Of a stretch of DNA of 64,000 nt, positions 23,200 through 37,685 are shown piece after piece. Location: positions 147,701,017 through 147,765,016 of the forward strand of contig NC_088099.1 of NCBI RefSeq assembly GCF_036370855.1, written 5' to 3'. The notes under the pieces were generated by a model. That model was not told the origin of the DNA. It saw only the letters and a list, made by a program, of their open reading frames with translations, and ran no database searches. Origin of the DNA: Dromaius novaehollandiae (taxonomy: Eukaryota > Chordata > Aves > Casuariiformes > Dromaiidae). The position numbers were made by a program, and so were the translations under genes. Positions within the stretch are counted from its first letter, which is position 1; every line of letters begins with the position of its first letter.

Positions 23200-23420
23200 C
23201 CTCTTAGAGAGAGATTCTTGGCCACTGTTGTTTCTGTTGTCCCGCAGCTACTCCTCCGGGAAGAGGATGGATGGGATCTCTGTGACACTGCCGGTGGCAG
23301 GGCGTGCTCCTGAGGAGTTCACGGGAAGCAGGTGGCTGCGTTAATTGTCCTTGTGACGAAGGCCCGCTCCCAACTATTGTCCTTCCTGGAGGCAATTTAG
23401 AAATGGTCAGGAAATGTCAG
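23200..23420. other. GC-richer patch with a weak CTCF-like site
   Basis: A short region of raised GC with a 63-codon minus frame that matches nothing I recognise. GAAGCAGGTGGCTG at 23325-23338 matches 11 of 14 CTCF core positions. It may be a small regulatory element. Confidence 0.25.
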
Positions 23421-26400
23421 GCTAATACGTACCCACAGCGTCGCTGCTCTGTGCAATCATAACAGTTTGAGGCGTGTGCCAGGCAAGGGAAACTGCGTAG
23501 GAGTCCCTGCTATCCGTCCTAAGTTGCGTGACTAATTGGCTGGAAACGCTGAGCACCATGGCTGCAGAGTATATTTTATATTGCAGGTAGAATCCACCTA
23601 AATAACAACGCATTCTTCTTTAAAACAATAATGAAAAGGTAGTTCCCTAACATACAGTATCTTCTTTTTTTGAAGTTGTCGATAAAAGTCCTAGGTAAGA
23701 AAACTACAAAAACATACTGGGTGCATGAAATATTTCTAAGAAGGATGATCCTCTTTTATCTGCTCGATGGAGGATAGAGGATGTAAATGTATTTTCTACT
23801 TAGGCCACTGGGGTTTTGATTGTCTTTGTTGCAACTGTGCTATCAGTATTCCTAGATCCCAAAATGGCAGTCAGTGCTGTGCTTTTGAAAATCAGTTAGG
23901 GTCTTGCTACTTCACAGAGCTTCTTGTTAACCACTTGCTTGATTTTTAACAGTGAAGGCCCACAGCATTGCTGTGTATCTCACTGCACGTGTCACACCTA
24001 ATGCTGTTAGTCAGGTTTGAACTACCAGTAATATTTCTTTAAGTGTCTTTCAGTGTCTACTCACTGGAAGTGACATGATTTGAATAATAAATACCATACT
24101 AGTTATTTGTCTGCCATATGAATTTCTAGTGAAAACTCAGAGCTTCTGCTCAGGTATCCTCTTGGTTTTACTGAGACTATTTGCCTAAATAAGGTGGGCT
24201 GCAGGATTATGTGGCTGGTGAATCATACTGGTTTCTGAATCACTCTTACAAAATATCAGCCTGAAATACTAACAATAATGAGCACGTTGTGCTTGAACTT
24301 GTATGTCATTTAAAGAATAGAATCTTAGAGCAGAATATTTTGTAAAATGAATGATTTCCCATGTTTGTTAAAAAACACTTTACAATGTACTTCTATCAAA
24401 CCCATTGCATCAAGAAAAATATCTCCAGAAGGGAAAAGGTGTCAGTATTCTGTGAGAATATCTGATTTTTATCTATCTGTTTTCTGAGGGTTTTCTCTGT
24501 GAGATCAGCTGACAACAGCAGCAACCAAATCATGTTTGCAGCTGGGCAATTACAGTAGACCCTAAGATCTGTGACTGTCAACCATGAACACAGATGCTTT
24601 CAAAGTTCTGTTTTTCTTCCATGTGGAAGTCGTTGGCATGGAACAGATGCCTTCATTTTGGAGAAACCAACCTCTGGATATAATTGGTTCTCTCTTCTCT
24701 TGTCCTCTAGGGACAGTCCCTTACAGATGAAATTAGATGAAGGAAAAAAAGACAGAGACACACACATGCACACATGACATGAAACAAGAGTTTTCAGGAT
24801 TTCTCTGTGTTTTATCACATGGAACTGTTTTGCAGCTGGAAAATTTCACTCCATATTTAGCACTCTGCACACATGATGTTTATGCTATATGAAAAAAATT
24901 CAAATTAAAACGTAATGGTCAAAGTATATTATTAATTTAAGTATACTTATTTTGAAATAAGTCAAGTATATCCGATCCATATTACTTAGGTTTAAGTGTT
25001 GGCTTCTGCACTACTATAGATGCTGCAGTGTCTCAGAAATTAAAATTAAAGTGGCAGAATAGGCAAGACAGTTTGAAAAATCGAAACTTCTATTGCAGTG
25101 ATAGAATCAAAGTGTTTTCATCACCTGGTTTAGTAGGTGTTAACACAGGAGGAAAAAGTCATTTGTGCAGTAAGTAGTTTACTTCAAATTTCACCTAGCA
25201 TATGGACATTCAATTAGAGAAAGACATTTACAGGAACTTGAGCGGAATTAGTCTGATGAACACCTGTGATGAGCCATTGCTGAGAGTCCTATGGTAGGTA
25301 CATTAGAGATTGTCTCCTCTTACTGTCAATACCTAAAATGGGATGATGCTAATGGGACTTCCGAATAAGAGAGGGGGGAGTCTGTCTACTCTGTCCCCAT
25401 CAAAGGCTTTTGTTCCCCTTAGGTGTAGCAGCTACCAAACTGCTGCAGTTTGTGTTCTGGTGTAGTAAAATAAATGAGTACCAGCTTGGAGTTACTTGAA
25501 TAAACTCAGTTGTGAGCTGTGAGAGCTCAGCCAGCCCTGTATAAGGAGCGGAGATATCCCTGGGCAGGTGGGTACTTCCGTGGGAAGGGTGCAGCAGGTG
25601 GCTGCAGCTGGGATCAGTGAGTGCCAGGGGATAAACCACCGCTGCTGGTGCCTACCAGCCTGGAGTGTGTCATCTCTGAATGCTTTTTCTTTCTAGACTT
25701 TTTTCCAGACATAAACTTTGTGGTTTAATGTAACAGTCCAGTTTAATCACCAGGTGTAAAATTTGTTTAGGCAATTACGTGGATTGGCTGCTGAACTGTA
25801 GACCTGTGGTTGCTTGAAGGTGCTGAATCTTTGGAAGAGTGTAGGTCCTGGTAGCATATCAGTGACTTGAATCCTGAGCTCAATTTTCAGATTTGAATAG
25901 CAATTTCCATATTTCATGTGAGAAGTTTACTACTACTGTAATATTTGCATTGCTGAAAGTTGAGCAGAAATGTCACCAGCAATAAACACCAGCAGGAGTT
26001 CTCTTGGTCCTACCTTGGTCTTGGTAGTTGCTTGATGGAACGCAATCTGCATTTTAGGCACTTGATGTAAATAGATGCCTGTAATGTGCTGTGGCCCTTT
26101 ATTTTTTGCTGACACCCATGAGGTGTGTGAGTGGAGGGCATTTATTACGATTTCCAGTAGTTAGAAGAAAGCCCAGAGAAAACTTCAAAACTGGTGACTC
26201 TTCAGCTTTTATAAAGGAGGAGAGAGATTCTTTGGTATAAGACTGCAGTTTTGATTTGCAGAACTTCAGTGCAACAGTGTGTTTCAGTGTTGTATTTCTG
26301 AAGAACCATATATTAAGTTAAAGGAAAAATTTAACTAGAGAAATGCTTAGGTGATGAAGGGATTTCTGGCAGTGACTAAGAAGTGCAGTATTGGTTGATT

Positions 26401-29400
26401 TCTTTTGAGGCTGATTCTGATATTTGTAGTCTTTACATCCTATTAATTCTTTGAAGATAAGCTGATACAAGAATGATTTGCCAGGGCCAATGGCTCCTCT
26501 TCTTAAAACCTTGTCTCAGGTCATATCCTCCTTCTCTCCATATATGAGATAAAAGCACTGTGAATATGAGGTTAACTGAATTCAAATAGAAGACTTTCTC
26601 GAGTTATTGCATTCCTTAGAAAATAAATACATTTCTCATATGGTTGAGATTGATCAAAAAAGTATTCTGTATGCCAGTGATTACATTCCCATCTGTGATT
26701 AAGGTTTTCTGTCTGCATCTGGTTTTCGCATTATATTTCTGTAACAAGAATCCTTTATATGGCAGAGTTCACTTTCTGTATTTTCTATTAGCTGCAGCTT
26801 GAACTACTGCACGGATCGCAGATTTACACATGTGGTTTTCATTACTTCATACCATTGAGAAAAAGTAATATTTGTTTGGGAAAGTATGTTTTTCAAAATT
26901 TCCATGGTAATACAACATGTTGATCCTTTTCTATAACACTCTTGTAAGACTACAAATTGTTCGAGGCATTCTGCTTTCAGTGGAGTTCAGATTTTAGACA
27001 ATTTTGCATGTACAGTCTAAGAGCAACAACAGTTTACAAATCAGGAGGCAGAAATACTTTTAAAAATAGGTTAGCGTGGAGTGGGTATGGCAGAATGCAT
27101 CCATCACTTTGGAGAATGTGGCATGTAGAGAAAATGGACTTGGGGCTGAAACAAAGGAAGAGTAGTAAGTTAAAGTGATGTCTTCATTGTAAAGTGGACG
27201 ACAGATGGGTATATATTTTTTATTTTTTTAAGCAAGATGCTCCAGATAACTTGTTTTTGTACAGCAGGAGATTTAAAAATCTTTTACCAGCCGTGAAAAG
27301 GAGTATGCCGTTCAGTAGACACAAATATTAAATTGTTATATGTTACATAATTTAACATATTTGATCATAATTATTTCTAGTGGCCAAATTAGTAAAGGTT
27401 AACAAAACATGAATACATTTTTACAGATGGCTGCTGTATGTAATTCTGAATCCAAAATATGATGTTAATTTAATGTTCCACTGTAAATCCATATTTCAGC
27501 CAGATTGTGCTATCATCACTCAGTAGAAAGTTAATGTTTAAATGATCTCAGTGAAATTAGTAGGGCCACTTGGTCAGTAAAGTATATTTCAGTATTGGTA
27601 GTGGCATGAGATTCTGGCCATAAAAATCAGAGCAAACAGTAACAACAATTTAGGAAATATTGTATGCATTTATGGAAATGTAAGATGTTACACAAAAGTT
27701 TGAACATTTGAAAAACATATATAATTCATGATAAGGCACAACTGAAATGTCATTTTTATTGCCTATATATGAATATGGTGATAGCTAAGAGTTGCATAAA
27801 CAGGAATAAAAACAATTTTATAACAGTAACTATTGCACCCAAGTTCGGGAATCCTGACTGTATTTTGGAGATTATTTTCCAAACGCCAAAGACAATTGTG
27901 TCATATTAAAAGCTTAACAGTTGCCAAATGCTGGGTACAACCCTGCAGTCCTTGCATGCCCCTTGTTTTCCTTGTAATCGCTAGAACTTGGGCTTGCGTC
28001 AGGGCTGCAGAGAAAGGTCCAAGAGCCTACACACTACAGAAAGGCCTTAAAATGGTAAACTGCTTTGTTCTGTAACCTTAGCATATAAGGTTTGTTTGGA
28101 TTTGAGGAGGAGTACTTTTTCAGGGAGCAGTTTTTGGCATAGATACGAACGTGATCTTGTGAAAATACCTTTGGGCGATAGATACATTTTTTTGCGATAC
28201 GATCTAGTCCAGGAGACGGTTTGGGCTGGGTCCTCGGTTAGATGCATGCAGCTGCGGCCAGATCCTTATGCATGCTTAACTTTATGTCCTGACATACCTG
28301 AGCAGTGGATGCAGACTGAAGCATGTACGTAACTGCGTGTGCCTAGCTCTCAACAACTTTCTGCCTTGACGTAATTATGAACCCCTGAAAAACATAATAT
28401 TGTCTTGGAAAACGTGACAACCCTATAATATAGCCTCACACTAATTATAAAGGATTTGTGTAACCCAGATAAACATTTGGAGTAGATTTTGGAGTAGGAG
28501 AGAACTTGCCTTTTCAGAAGTGGGATGATGATTTGTAAATATATCAGTACCTTTTTGATCTCCCTTTATTGAAATTGTTTGCTTTTCTCTGACTTACAAA
28601 TACAAAGTGGTATAGGGTTGTGCAATTAAAAGGTCTCTATTTTTAGTAAGCATGTTTGTTTAATAAATTATTCTCTAGAGCATCTGTTGATCCAGGTAAA
28701 GTATATAATATTTTATTTTGTATGAATATGTTTAAAACCAATGATTTTTGGAAATTTAGTAATAAGGTATTCTCATGGTAGACTACAGGCTGCCCTTACC
28801 TTATTGCCCACTGTATGTCGACTGTTTTAAATGGGCACCTTATGAAACAGGCTTTTGTCCAAGAATTTATACAGTTTTAAAGTACTTCCTTATATTAACT
28901 AAGAAATTGTGGGTAATTGATTTAGAATGATAGCATTTCTGTCTTCCTTTTTTAATTTAAAAGACTGCTATTATCATGCAAATGAAGGGGTGTGGTGCTT
29001 CAAACTGGCTGTGATATGTGCTTCTTTTTTTTTTTTTTTCCATTTGTTGTTGTCAATAGAAAAGATTGATCTCTGGGCTGGTGAACGTAATATCTGTCCC
29101 AGTCAGAAAAGGAAAGAGGAAATTAGCAGAGCGATTGGTGGAGAATGATATCTGTCAAAAGAAACACTTGGAGAGCACTGAGTTTAGTGATAGGTGACTG
29201 CCGGAAAAAAGGGAACTTTGAATTTTGTCAAGGTAAGGAACAGAACAATATTTGATTTTGTAATGTACGTACTTTTTAGAAGTTATTTTTAATGACTGTA
29301 CCTTGCCTTGTAAACTGTAATTATAAAAGAAATCTTTCCCTTTAGCCTCCAAAGCGCCTTAAATCAATCAAGGTGTTGTCTTCATTTAAATATCACTGAA

Positions 29401-32400
29401 AGTGAGTACAGTAATAACAATAAAATCCCTCAGTCATGACTTCTCTAAAACCCTCCTTTGCCTCTGAATACATCTGTGTGTGAAATTTTTAACTTTGTTT
29501 TTGTATTTTTGATGACATGGGTGCTCTTTGTCTGGAATATAAATGTTACTTAGCGGGGCTATAAAAATAGTGAAGTTCAGTTTATTGAACTGTGAATTGG
29601 CACAGTATTTGCAAACAGGTTAAGGGACAGTTATAGTTCGTTTGCCAAAGGGTTGTATTTGCAATTTAGAGGAAACTTCTAGTAAACTCACTGCATCGGG
29701 AATCTGAGATAAATTTGACTGAGATGATACTCAGACTAGATATTTGTGTTTCTTATATGGAAGGGTCTTTACCATACTTGAAAATTACATCTGCTGTGAT
29801 AAAACAGAACTTCTGGTTAACTTGCAGCTATCATTCCTGCCTTTACTGTATCTGTGTTTTTTTTCTCCTAAAACTGTGTGTCTAGATAGTGAGAAAGCTG
29901 CTAAGCTGAGTTTAAGTACTTTGCAATACTCCGATGCTTTCTTTTCTAGTATTGGACCGTTTCTCCTATGACATCATTTTCATAGAGAATGATATAAAAA
30001 AAAAGTGAACAAAACAAGTCCGAGTACGCTAGGCTGTGCTCAAGTTAGTTCTGAAGGCAACTAAACCTTGATTTAACCGCTTTGCTCTGAGGCCGCTGCC
30101 TTCTCCGCGGCCACGCTGCTAGGTGGGTGCAGTCTTTGCGGATGGGGCTCCCCACAGTTGAGAGAGCCGGTAGGAGGCTCTGCACGTCACTGCCGGGCCC
30201 CGGTCCGGAGTTGAGGCTTTGTGGGAACATACTTTTAAAAAATGAAATCCTATTAAAAATGAATTTGGCTTCTAAATCTAGTTCCTAGCTCGAGTCGAAA
30301 CAAGCAAATGCTTCTCTGGGATCTTGCTGCACAAAGGCAACGCTGGAGAAGGATGAATGCTCTTAGCAGAGTTACCGCTTCCATTTTTATTTCGCTAATT
30401 TAACAGTATGTATTTTCTGACTAATTTTCCTCTGTTCTTTTATCTATGGTCTCTTTTTCAAAGTGCAGTAGTACCACATATAAGTGGCTGTTGGTTGCTT
30501 TTTCTTTCTTTTTTTTGAAATATAGGTCTTCATGAAGTATTTTAACAATAAATTAATAAAAAATAAAGTTTTCATGCCAGAAGCATGCAGTGATAGCATA
30601 GTAATGGTGAACTTACTGTGGTTTATTGCTAGCAGAGAACATGCAAGATAATGGAAATGTGCTAGAGCTTCAGAGAAATGCGTGTTTGCTAATACTGTTT
30701 ATTTCTGTTAGAAAGAGGGAATGAGTATGACTAAAATTCACTTCATCCTAATAAAGCCCAAATGATCATGTTGCACTAGTGAAATGCTCATGAATGGGAG
30801 GGAACATCATGATGCCCCTTGGGCAGGTCAGGCTGCCTGTGTCACCTGGGTGGAGGCACATCCTTACCATTGTAATGTTGCTGTATAATAAATGAGCCCC
30901 TTACCTGTGCAGCCCTGGTAGTGTAGCTTTATACAAAAAATAGCACGTCCTCTCTATAGGGCAACTTACAGAGTTAACAACAATAGTATAGTTTTCACCT
31001 TGGCAATTAAGATAATGTAGAAGTGCTTTGTAACTATATATAAAAGAGAAAGTGACTGGTGGTGGTTAGCAATTATTAGATCTTTGGGCATTCCCATTTT
31101 GGCATTTATTTGAAGACCTAAATCTGGATGGATGTGTTTGTCACACATTTAAAAATTTTAGTCAATAATCTTAAACGACCAATAAGCTCCGTGCTGAAAT
31201 TTGGATGAAGGATGTGGAAGAGGTGGCCGGCATTGTCCTGCGTGTGTCTTTGAAGTCCAGCAGAAGCTGCTGTGATGTTGCCCCAGATTGCTTTGCTCTT
31301 TGTGCGCAGAGCAACTTTCCTCTCCCTTCCCTGGGCAGATTTCGTTCTTGCTGAGATTGGAAGGCACCATCTTTTTGAATGACAGGATGAAAGCTGTAAG
31401 TTTCATTAAAAACAGAGATAGTTCAGAGCTGAAATTTTCCCACAGAAATGTCTAAAGTCATCTTGAATTAATATGGATTGTGCTGTGCCCCAAAAGATTT
31501 GACTTTCTATTTGAAACCAAAACTGAATAAAAGGCCAAATAAAAGGTGGTTGAGTCTGCAGCCTCCTTAAAAGCAGTGGTCTCCTGTAACTTTAGACGGT
31601 CTTTGCTTGGGTGATCCCTTTCATACATGCTCACCCTTGTTTTGCTACTGCAGTGTCTTTTATTTTTCTCAATTTTCTTTTTTTATCTTTATACCAATTG
31701 CTTGCTCACTTATATATCTTAAAGACTGCAGTTTAAATAATAACCCCCCCTTCTAATATATAACAGATGCAAAAGGGTTCTTAGGGACGAGTGTATTAGA
31801 GACACAGGATTGTCACTGCGCAGCTCACAATCAGATTTTCCTCTGTTCATGTGGTGCACACCTGTGGCTTGCTGGCATTGGTCTTGATTGGAGTGTGAGA
31901 GATCTTAATGAAAAACAAAGACTGGATGACTAGAAGAGACGCCACGGCACACACGGGTTGCTTCACACATCGTAAGGAAGTGAAATGCTGGATACGCTGG
32001 TTTTTGAGAGGACGCGTTGTGCTGGGAGAGTGCGCTTGTGGGACCTTGCAAAGAGAACCGGGGTCTCGTTTATGGCTGGCTTGCAAAAAATGCAGTTTTC
32101 TCTGCAGGTCAGGTTGATTTGGAACAGTTGAGAGTGGTGACCATTTTCTTCAGCTTACTTTCTGAGCCAATAAGAATATACTGGGCAGGAATCCAGCTTT
32201 TGAAGTACAAAGAAAATAACCTATAATCTCTATAAAACATTGGCGGATGGGGAAGAGAGGAAATTTACAGAGAGCAGCAGAGTTAGAGAATAACTGTGTT
32301 AAAAGTAGAATATAAGAAGAGCTTGTGCCTGACTTTTAGTTATTTTAACTTGAAAATACACTCTTTAAAAGCTCGGAGATGAACAGACTATCAGCTCTCT

Positions 32401-33300
32401 CAATATGGTATATTTATGAGTAAACTGAAACAAACCACTTTACCTCAAGCTGGAGTTGCCTTTTCAAAGCGATTTTCTGAGTTTGCTGAGTTTGGTTTTT
32501 CTTTTTTTCCTCTTGGTAATAACTGTGGCTCTGATAACATTAATGGGCTTTGCCCCACATGGCGCTGCGAGTGTATTGTGCCACTGCTCACTGATCCCAG
32601 GTCAGTGTGATGCGTGAAATCAATTTATTTGAATCTCTTTGCCTGTATAGGAATTTGGCAGCGTGCCAGTTGTTTTCATTTAATGCTCTTTGTGTTGAAC
32701 ACAGACAAGCAGGCAGGCTTTTGTATTCCTCTTTCTTTTGGTCTCCCTCTTTCAGCCAATATTCTATTCTGTGGATTTGCAGAAGTAAGAATATGTTACC
32801 TTTTTAAATCATTTTGTTTAAATAGTATTTAAAGAGCAGAGAAAGTAGGTCAGTCACAGAGCAATCTGTGTAGGGCTTTTACAGAATAGAGGTGGTAACA
32901 CCTGTCTTTGCCTTCTTCATAGCTTTCGGGGGAAAAAAAGGGAGGAAACACTGGAATATTTTTGTAATGCCTACTTCTATGATTTATATCGTCTTGTAAG
33001 ACAAAGACTCTCCAGTCATGATTAAATCAGCATAGTTTTGTTTTTAAATACGTGAATCTGTGGCAGTTGGTTGGATGAATCAGAAAGACTTCTCAGAATC
33101 TTTTTTATTTTGGATAGTGACCTTAATGTAAGCTTTAATTTAGGAATCCCTTGTGGCATCTCTTCTTCCCTTCTGTCCATGCCTCCCCTCCCCCAGTTAC
33201 TCAATATTTCAAGTGTATCAGAGAGTAAGCATTTCTTTCCTTTTTTTCTATTTTTATGAGAAAGCAGCAAGGCATGTGGAACAGAGCAAGTAATTTAGCC
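23421..33300. other. AT-rich non-coding DNA
   Basis: No gene or transposon is recognised over this long stretch. Frames are short (at most about 90 codons) and featureless. A T run lies at about 29023-29039, an octamer-type ATGCAAAT at 28976-28983, and a GC-richer patch at about 30090-30220. A CTCF-like motif is listed separately at 25591. Confidence 0.55.
25591..25604 (+). promoter_or_regulatory. CTCF-like motif
   Basis: GCAGCAGGTGGCTG matches 12 of 14 positions of CCASYAGRKGGCAG. It lies in a small GC-richer patch (about 25545-25660). Motif evidence only. Confidence 0.4.
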
Positions 33301-33309
33301 CTTCTTAAA

Positions 33310-33745
33310 TAGCAAAAGCAACGGACAGCGGCAGAGATTTCCAGGAGGATTTGTTTCCGAGCCTGGTGCAGGGAGCGGGAGAGCCGGCGATTCTGTTGAT
33401 GCTCCAGGCAGTTCTTGCGGAAGTTGCTATGCAGAAGCATGGAGCCGCCGCGCAGGGGTCAGCCTCGAACACATCGGCCCCGTTTCCTTGTTTAATTACC
33501 TGAAGAGCAAAACATCCAGGCTGAGAGTGTGTGAAAATCCAGTATCTCGAGCAGCAGTTTGCTGCTCTGACATCCTGCAAAGCCAGCCCTGTCTGTCCAC
33601 CCACGTCAGGGCTGGTTCCTGACAGCGGGCTATCTCTGCCGGGCCGGGGTTCCTTCCATTCAGGAGGTATTGTGTGCAGGAGGGTTTGGTCAGGAATTTG
33701 AGGTTCCTGCCGGTTCTTCCAGCCCGGACAACGCTGTGACAGATA
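33310..33745. other. GC-rich inlier in AT-rich DNA
   Basis: About 430 bp of distinctly raised GC and CpG, with 99- and 114-codon minus-strand frames (33305-33604 and 33496-33840) that show no family motif. It includes a perfect 8-bp-arm palindrome at 33549-33567 (GAGCAGCA, GTT, TGCTGCTC). It ends at a T15/A8 tract around 33751-33780. Candidate enhancer, small CpG island, or remnant of an inserted sequence; I cannot decide. Confidence 0.3.
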
Positions 33746-36700
33746 GGCCTGATTTTTTTTTTTTTTAAGAATAAAAAAAATTGGCCCTTTTTAGTCCTTC
33801 CCTTGTAATTCTGGCATTGGCATAGTACTGACTTAAACAAAACCTATTAACCCTTTCACTTCTGAATTCACAGTGTTTTCCTTTCACTGCATTGTTCTTT
33901 CTCCCCTTGCTTAACCTCTTCCATTTTCAGAAGTAAAATATTCTCAGGAGCAAATTCATTGGGATGGAGTTTATGCTATACAGCAAATAAACTTTTGATT
34001 TTTTTTGTAGTAGTAGTACTTATTAGCGTATTCATCGTATTTGGCATTTTAAGTTTTTCATTCTCGGCGTGCTTGGCAACATTATTTTTATTCACCCAAG
34101 GCAGAACGTTTGTTCTGACATGGCTTGCTAAAACAATGGTGACAGTTATAAACACTTCCATTCTTACTGTGATTTTCTTAGATGTCCAGCTTGGTGTTCA
34201 ATTTTAAAATGCTGGGATAAAGTCAGTTACGGTCCTTGCTCATAGCTACTGTTTGTTGAAATGAAAAACTACACTAAAAGCGAAAGGAAGTTTCTCTGGA
34301 ATAAGGCTGTGGTGGTGCAAACACTTCAGCTTGCTGCTCAAGTATGGCAGGATCCAGGGGCAGCGTGCCCTGCTCAGCGTGAATGAGATGGGGTTTATGC
34401 GTGAATAAAATTTTGGCCCTCATGAATGTGAAGTGTCCTTTGGGATGTAAAGTTCAAGGTACATGATTATGGCTGAAAGATACTGAAACGTATGTTTAGG
34501 TAAAGGGATTAAATATATTTTTAAGTGATGAAGAATTAGAGAAAGGTATGACTTCTTCTTTGAAATATATATAATGAGTATGACTCTTATTTAGGTAATT
34601 TTAATTATCTACTTTACAGCAGAGCACTGCTAACAGTTGTACTGGCAAAATTTAAGATCACAAGGTCAGGAACAAGTAGTAGAGGGAGGGAAATTATTAA
34701 TTTGACTTTGCAGCAAAAATCAGTGTAGCATGTGACTGTGGCCTTTTATTGTTGTGGGCAGAAGCAAGTCCAGGAAAGATATTTGTGGTTATAGGAGTGG
34801 AGAAGAGAGAACTGAAAGTTAACTATGTTTTTATTTTCTTTTGTGCTGAGGGCTTTAAGTCCAGTCTGTAGAGTTACGCTTATAGTTGTGAAGGAGATTT
34901 CCATGTGATAGTCATTTGGGGTACTTTGGTAGGTGGGACTGAGATTGAGCAGTGACTTCTACTTTTCCTGCTAGTATTTCCTTAGGATTTTGTCCTACAG
35001 ATTTAACGTTGTACTCCCTTTCTTACGCACCTACATTAACTACCATTATCAGAATAGGATTTTAGGATACTCTTCATTAAGAGAATGTAGCCTTCAGTGG
35101 ATATACACAGCTGTGAGTAAACGATAGTGTAATGGGACCAAAAGAGTCATTATGATCTATTGTGCCACTAATCCTCCATCTAAGAAGGATTTGCAGGGGA
35201 TGGTGCAACAAAAGAGCTGTTATAGTGTATCAGATCGATAATCATGATCTAATAAATTCTTAAATATGTCCATAAACCTTCACCTTTAGAATCAGGACCC
35301 CTTTTTTTCATTATGAACTCTAATGCTACTTTGATATAAAAGGGCCTTTAAGAAAATGCGATTTACTTAAACACACAGTTTTAAATCCCTTTATCTCATC
35401 ATACTGTAAAGAAAACAGTTTAAATAAGCATCACATGTATTTAGAGGGTGAAAACAAGACTGTTTATCCACTCCGGTCAGTGTCATGTTGCTGTAGTGTT
35501 TGTACATATATAGGACATTATATGTGTGTACGAAAGTGCAATTCGTTAAACCTTTACAAGTCACATATGTCTTGTCCCTCCATCCATTGTTCGGTATGTT
35601 TTTACAGTTTTTCAGAGTTCCCAGTCTAATGAACTGTCTGTGTTCCCTAGCTGACCAGTGGCCATCTGAACCAGCAGAATAGTAAGAGAAAGTTCACCAC
35701 TGATGCATAAGGACAGCAATAACCACTCTTTTCTTTCCTCCCACTCATCAGATGTCTAGCTCCTCTTTGAAAATACTTGAAAATGATAGGCCTTAATCAT
35801 GGTAGCCACCTCAAAAATTCCTCAGAGATAATGGTTTTGGACCAACATTATGTTTGAAGCTGAAAAAAATATTTAGCTTGGGCGTCTCTGCGAATCTCTG
35901 CTGTGACAGTCTTGCTTAAGGAAAGTTCTCATGGATAGCAATTCCCAAGCTGGTTAGGGCTTTATTAAAACTGCACCTTGCATTGTGCCCAAACACTTAC
36001 TGCTGCTTTTTGCAGATGTTCTCCTAGTGTGAAGTGGTGTAATTTGCTCTTGGTATGAAATTCCACTTCATAATCACCTCTGCATTCTTCCCTTGCTTCT
36101 GTTCTGAATGGCTACAGCTAAGCACCATGTGGTGTACGACACAATTAGATAAAATGAAATATTTAAAGGCCTGTGTTCCTAACAGCTCCTCCCTGTTCCA
36201 AAAGAAACAAAGATTTTGTATGTTAATTTTCCTTAGCTGTGATAGGATTCATCTTGGTCTTACAAAAAGCACAAATCGTATGTCAGTCCGTTGTGCTTCC
36301 TGGGAGCACAGCGTGTTTCCTTTCAGATTGCATGATACTAAGGTGACCACATTCTGGCTGTTTTTTGTAGAGGAAACTAAACTAGCACAGTGTTTTTTGT
36401 GTTAATTACATGTAACATTTTATGGTAGTACACACAACTTTAAATTCTGGTCACGTAGTGGATTGGGGAAGGCAGGTGTGTGGAACGATGAGATCGCTAC
36501 CGCGTTAAGGATGTGGGTGGTATAGCAGAGAGAAGACAGAGGACACTAAACAAATGAGTAAGAAAGAGAAAGAGAAAAATCTGAGGGAAGACATAACTAA
36601 TGAAACAATGGGAAGGAAAATAATATTTCTTTTACTAAAAACAGTATTTCCCTTGGGTCACTTACAAGAAGCGTTGCCTTTGCATCAAGTGTGAATGAGT

Positions 36701-37328
36701 CTGCGTACTGATTCCACTGTGTTTCTAGAGGCTGAGCTGCATTAGACCACTTCACTTGGTAATATTGCTTTGCCGTTTTAGCAATTACAGGATCTGCCAG
36801 TGGGTTGTCCTGCTATAATGGTGAGAAAACTCATCCGTAGCCACTTTTCTGTTAGAATTTCCTAATTTTCTTCAAGAAAGAGGGTGCCCCCCTGCCTTTA
36901 TGCCATCAGACTTTCTCATTCATCAGGAACACGTAAAACATTTTATGAGGAAGTGGCTTTCTCACCTGGCTCTGAAAAGAAAATAATTTAAATGGGGGAC
37001 TAATGCTTAGCTGTCCTAGATATGTTTAAATATTTATTTACAGCAGCTCATCCATTGCACTTCTGAAATTATTCAGTAGTTGACTGATGCAATACAAACA
37101 TAAGGTATTAATAGTGAACACTAACATGCTTTACAAGAACGCTTCCTGACACTACTGTGTTTATAAACACGTAACAGGACATGCAGAACTGCCTGGTCTC
37201 CAGCCTGCTATAGTGGAGGCCAGTGTAAAGATTTTGATGTCAGATGTAAGACTAGGCTTTGTTTTCTTAAAGCTTGTCAGTTTGTTTTACAAGCACAACA
37301 TTATCTTTCTATTGTTGAATATGTGTAT

Positions 37329-37362
37329 CTATATATACATATATATACACACACACACACAT
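37329..37362. repeat. (TA)/(CA) microsatellite
   Basis: Alternating TA/CA units lead into seven AC units at 37347-37360. Confidence 0.85.
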
Positions 37363-37671
37363 GCATATGTATGCTGTTAAGTAGTATTTTGTTGAATAAT
37401 ATTCTGGAATTGTTTTCACTTTTGGAGTGCATAGGCTGAGTATTGCGGTTTGCAAATTCCTATTGAAACTGCTCTGTAGCACAACGGCTTTGTATCGAGA
37501 TGTCTTTGAACAAAGCTTTTGTTTGATTACAAATGTAGTAAATAAGTACAAATTGATCAATATATCACAAAAGAGCGAAGAAGGCAGGTCATATCTCCAT
37601 AAAAAACATTTTTTCCCCCGCTGAAAATGGCTGTATGAGCATAAATAAGTGTTTTGTATTGCTGTGTATTT

Positions 37672-37685
37672 GCTCCACCTGGTGG
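37672..37685 (-). promoter_or_regulatory. CTCF-like motif in a near-perfect palindrome
   Basis: GCTCCACCTGGTGG matches 11 of 14 positions of the reverse CTCF core. TCCACC-T-GGTGGA is symmetrical. It also contains the E-box CACCTG, so a bHLH or zinc-finger E-box factor is an alternative reader. Confidence 0.33.

Larger units (their letters stand above)
18086..23200. other. AT-rich non-coding DNA
   Basis: No gene or transposon is recognised. Small frames only. It contains CTCF-like motifs at 18523-18536 and 21180-21193 and an octamer ATTTGCAT at 21403-21410. Confidence 0.55.

Noticed and set aside
23282..23300. CTGCCGGTGGCAG palindrome as a CTCF site
   Set aside because: Lacks the CCASYAG part of the core; the symmetry alone is not informative.
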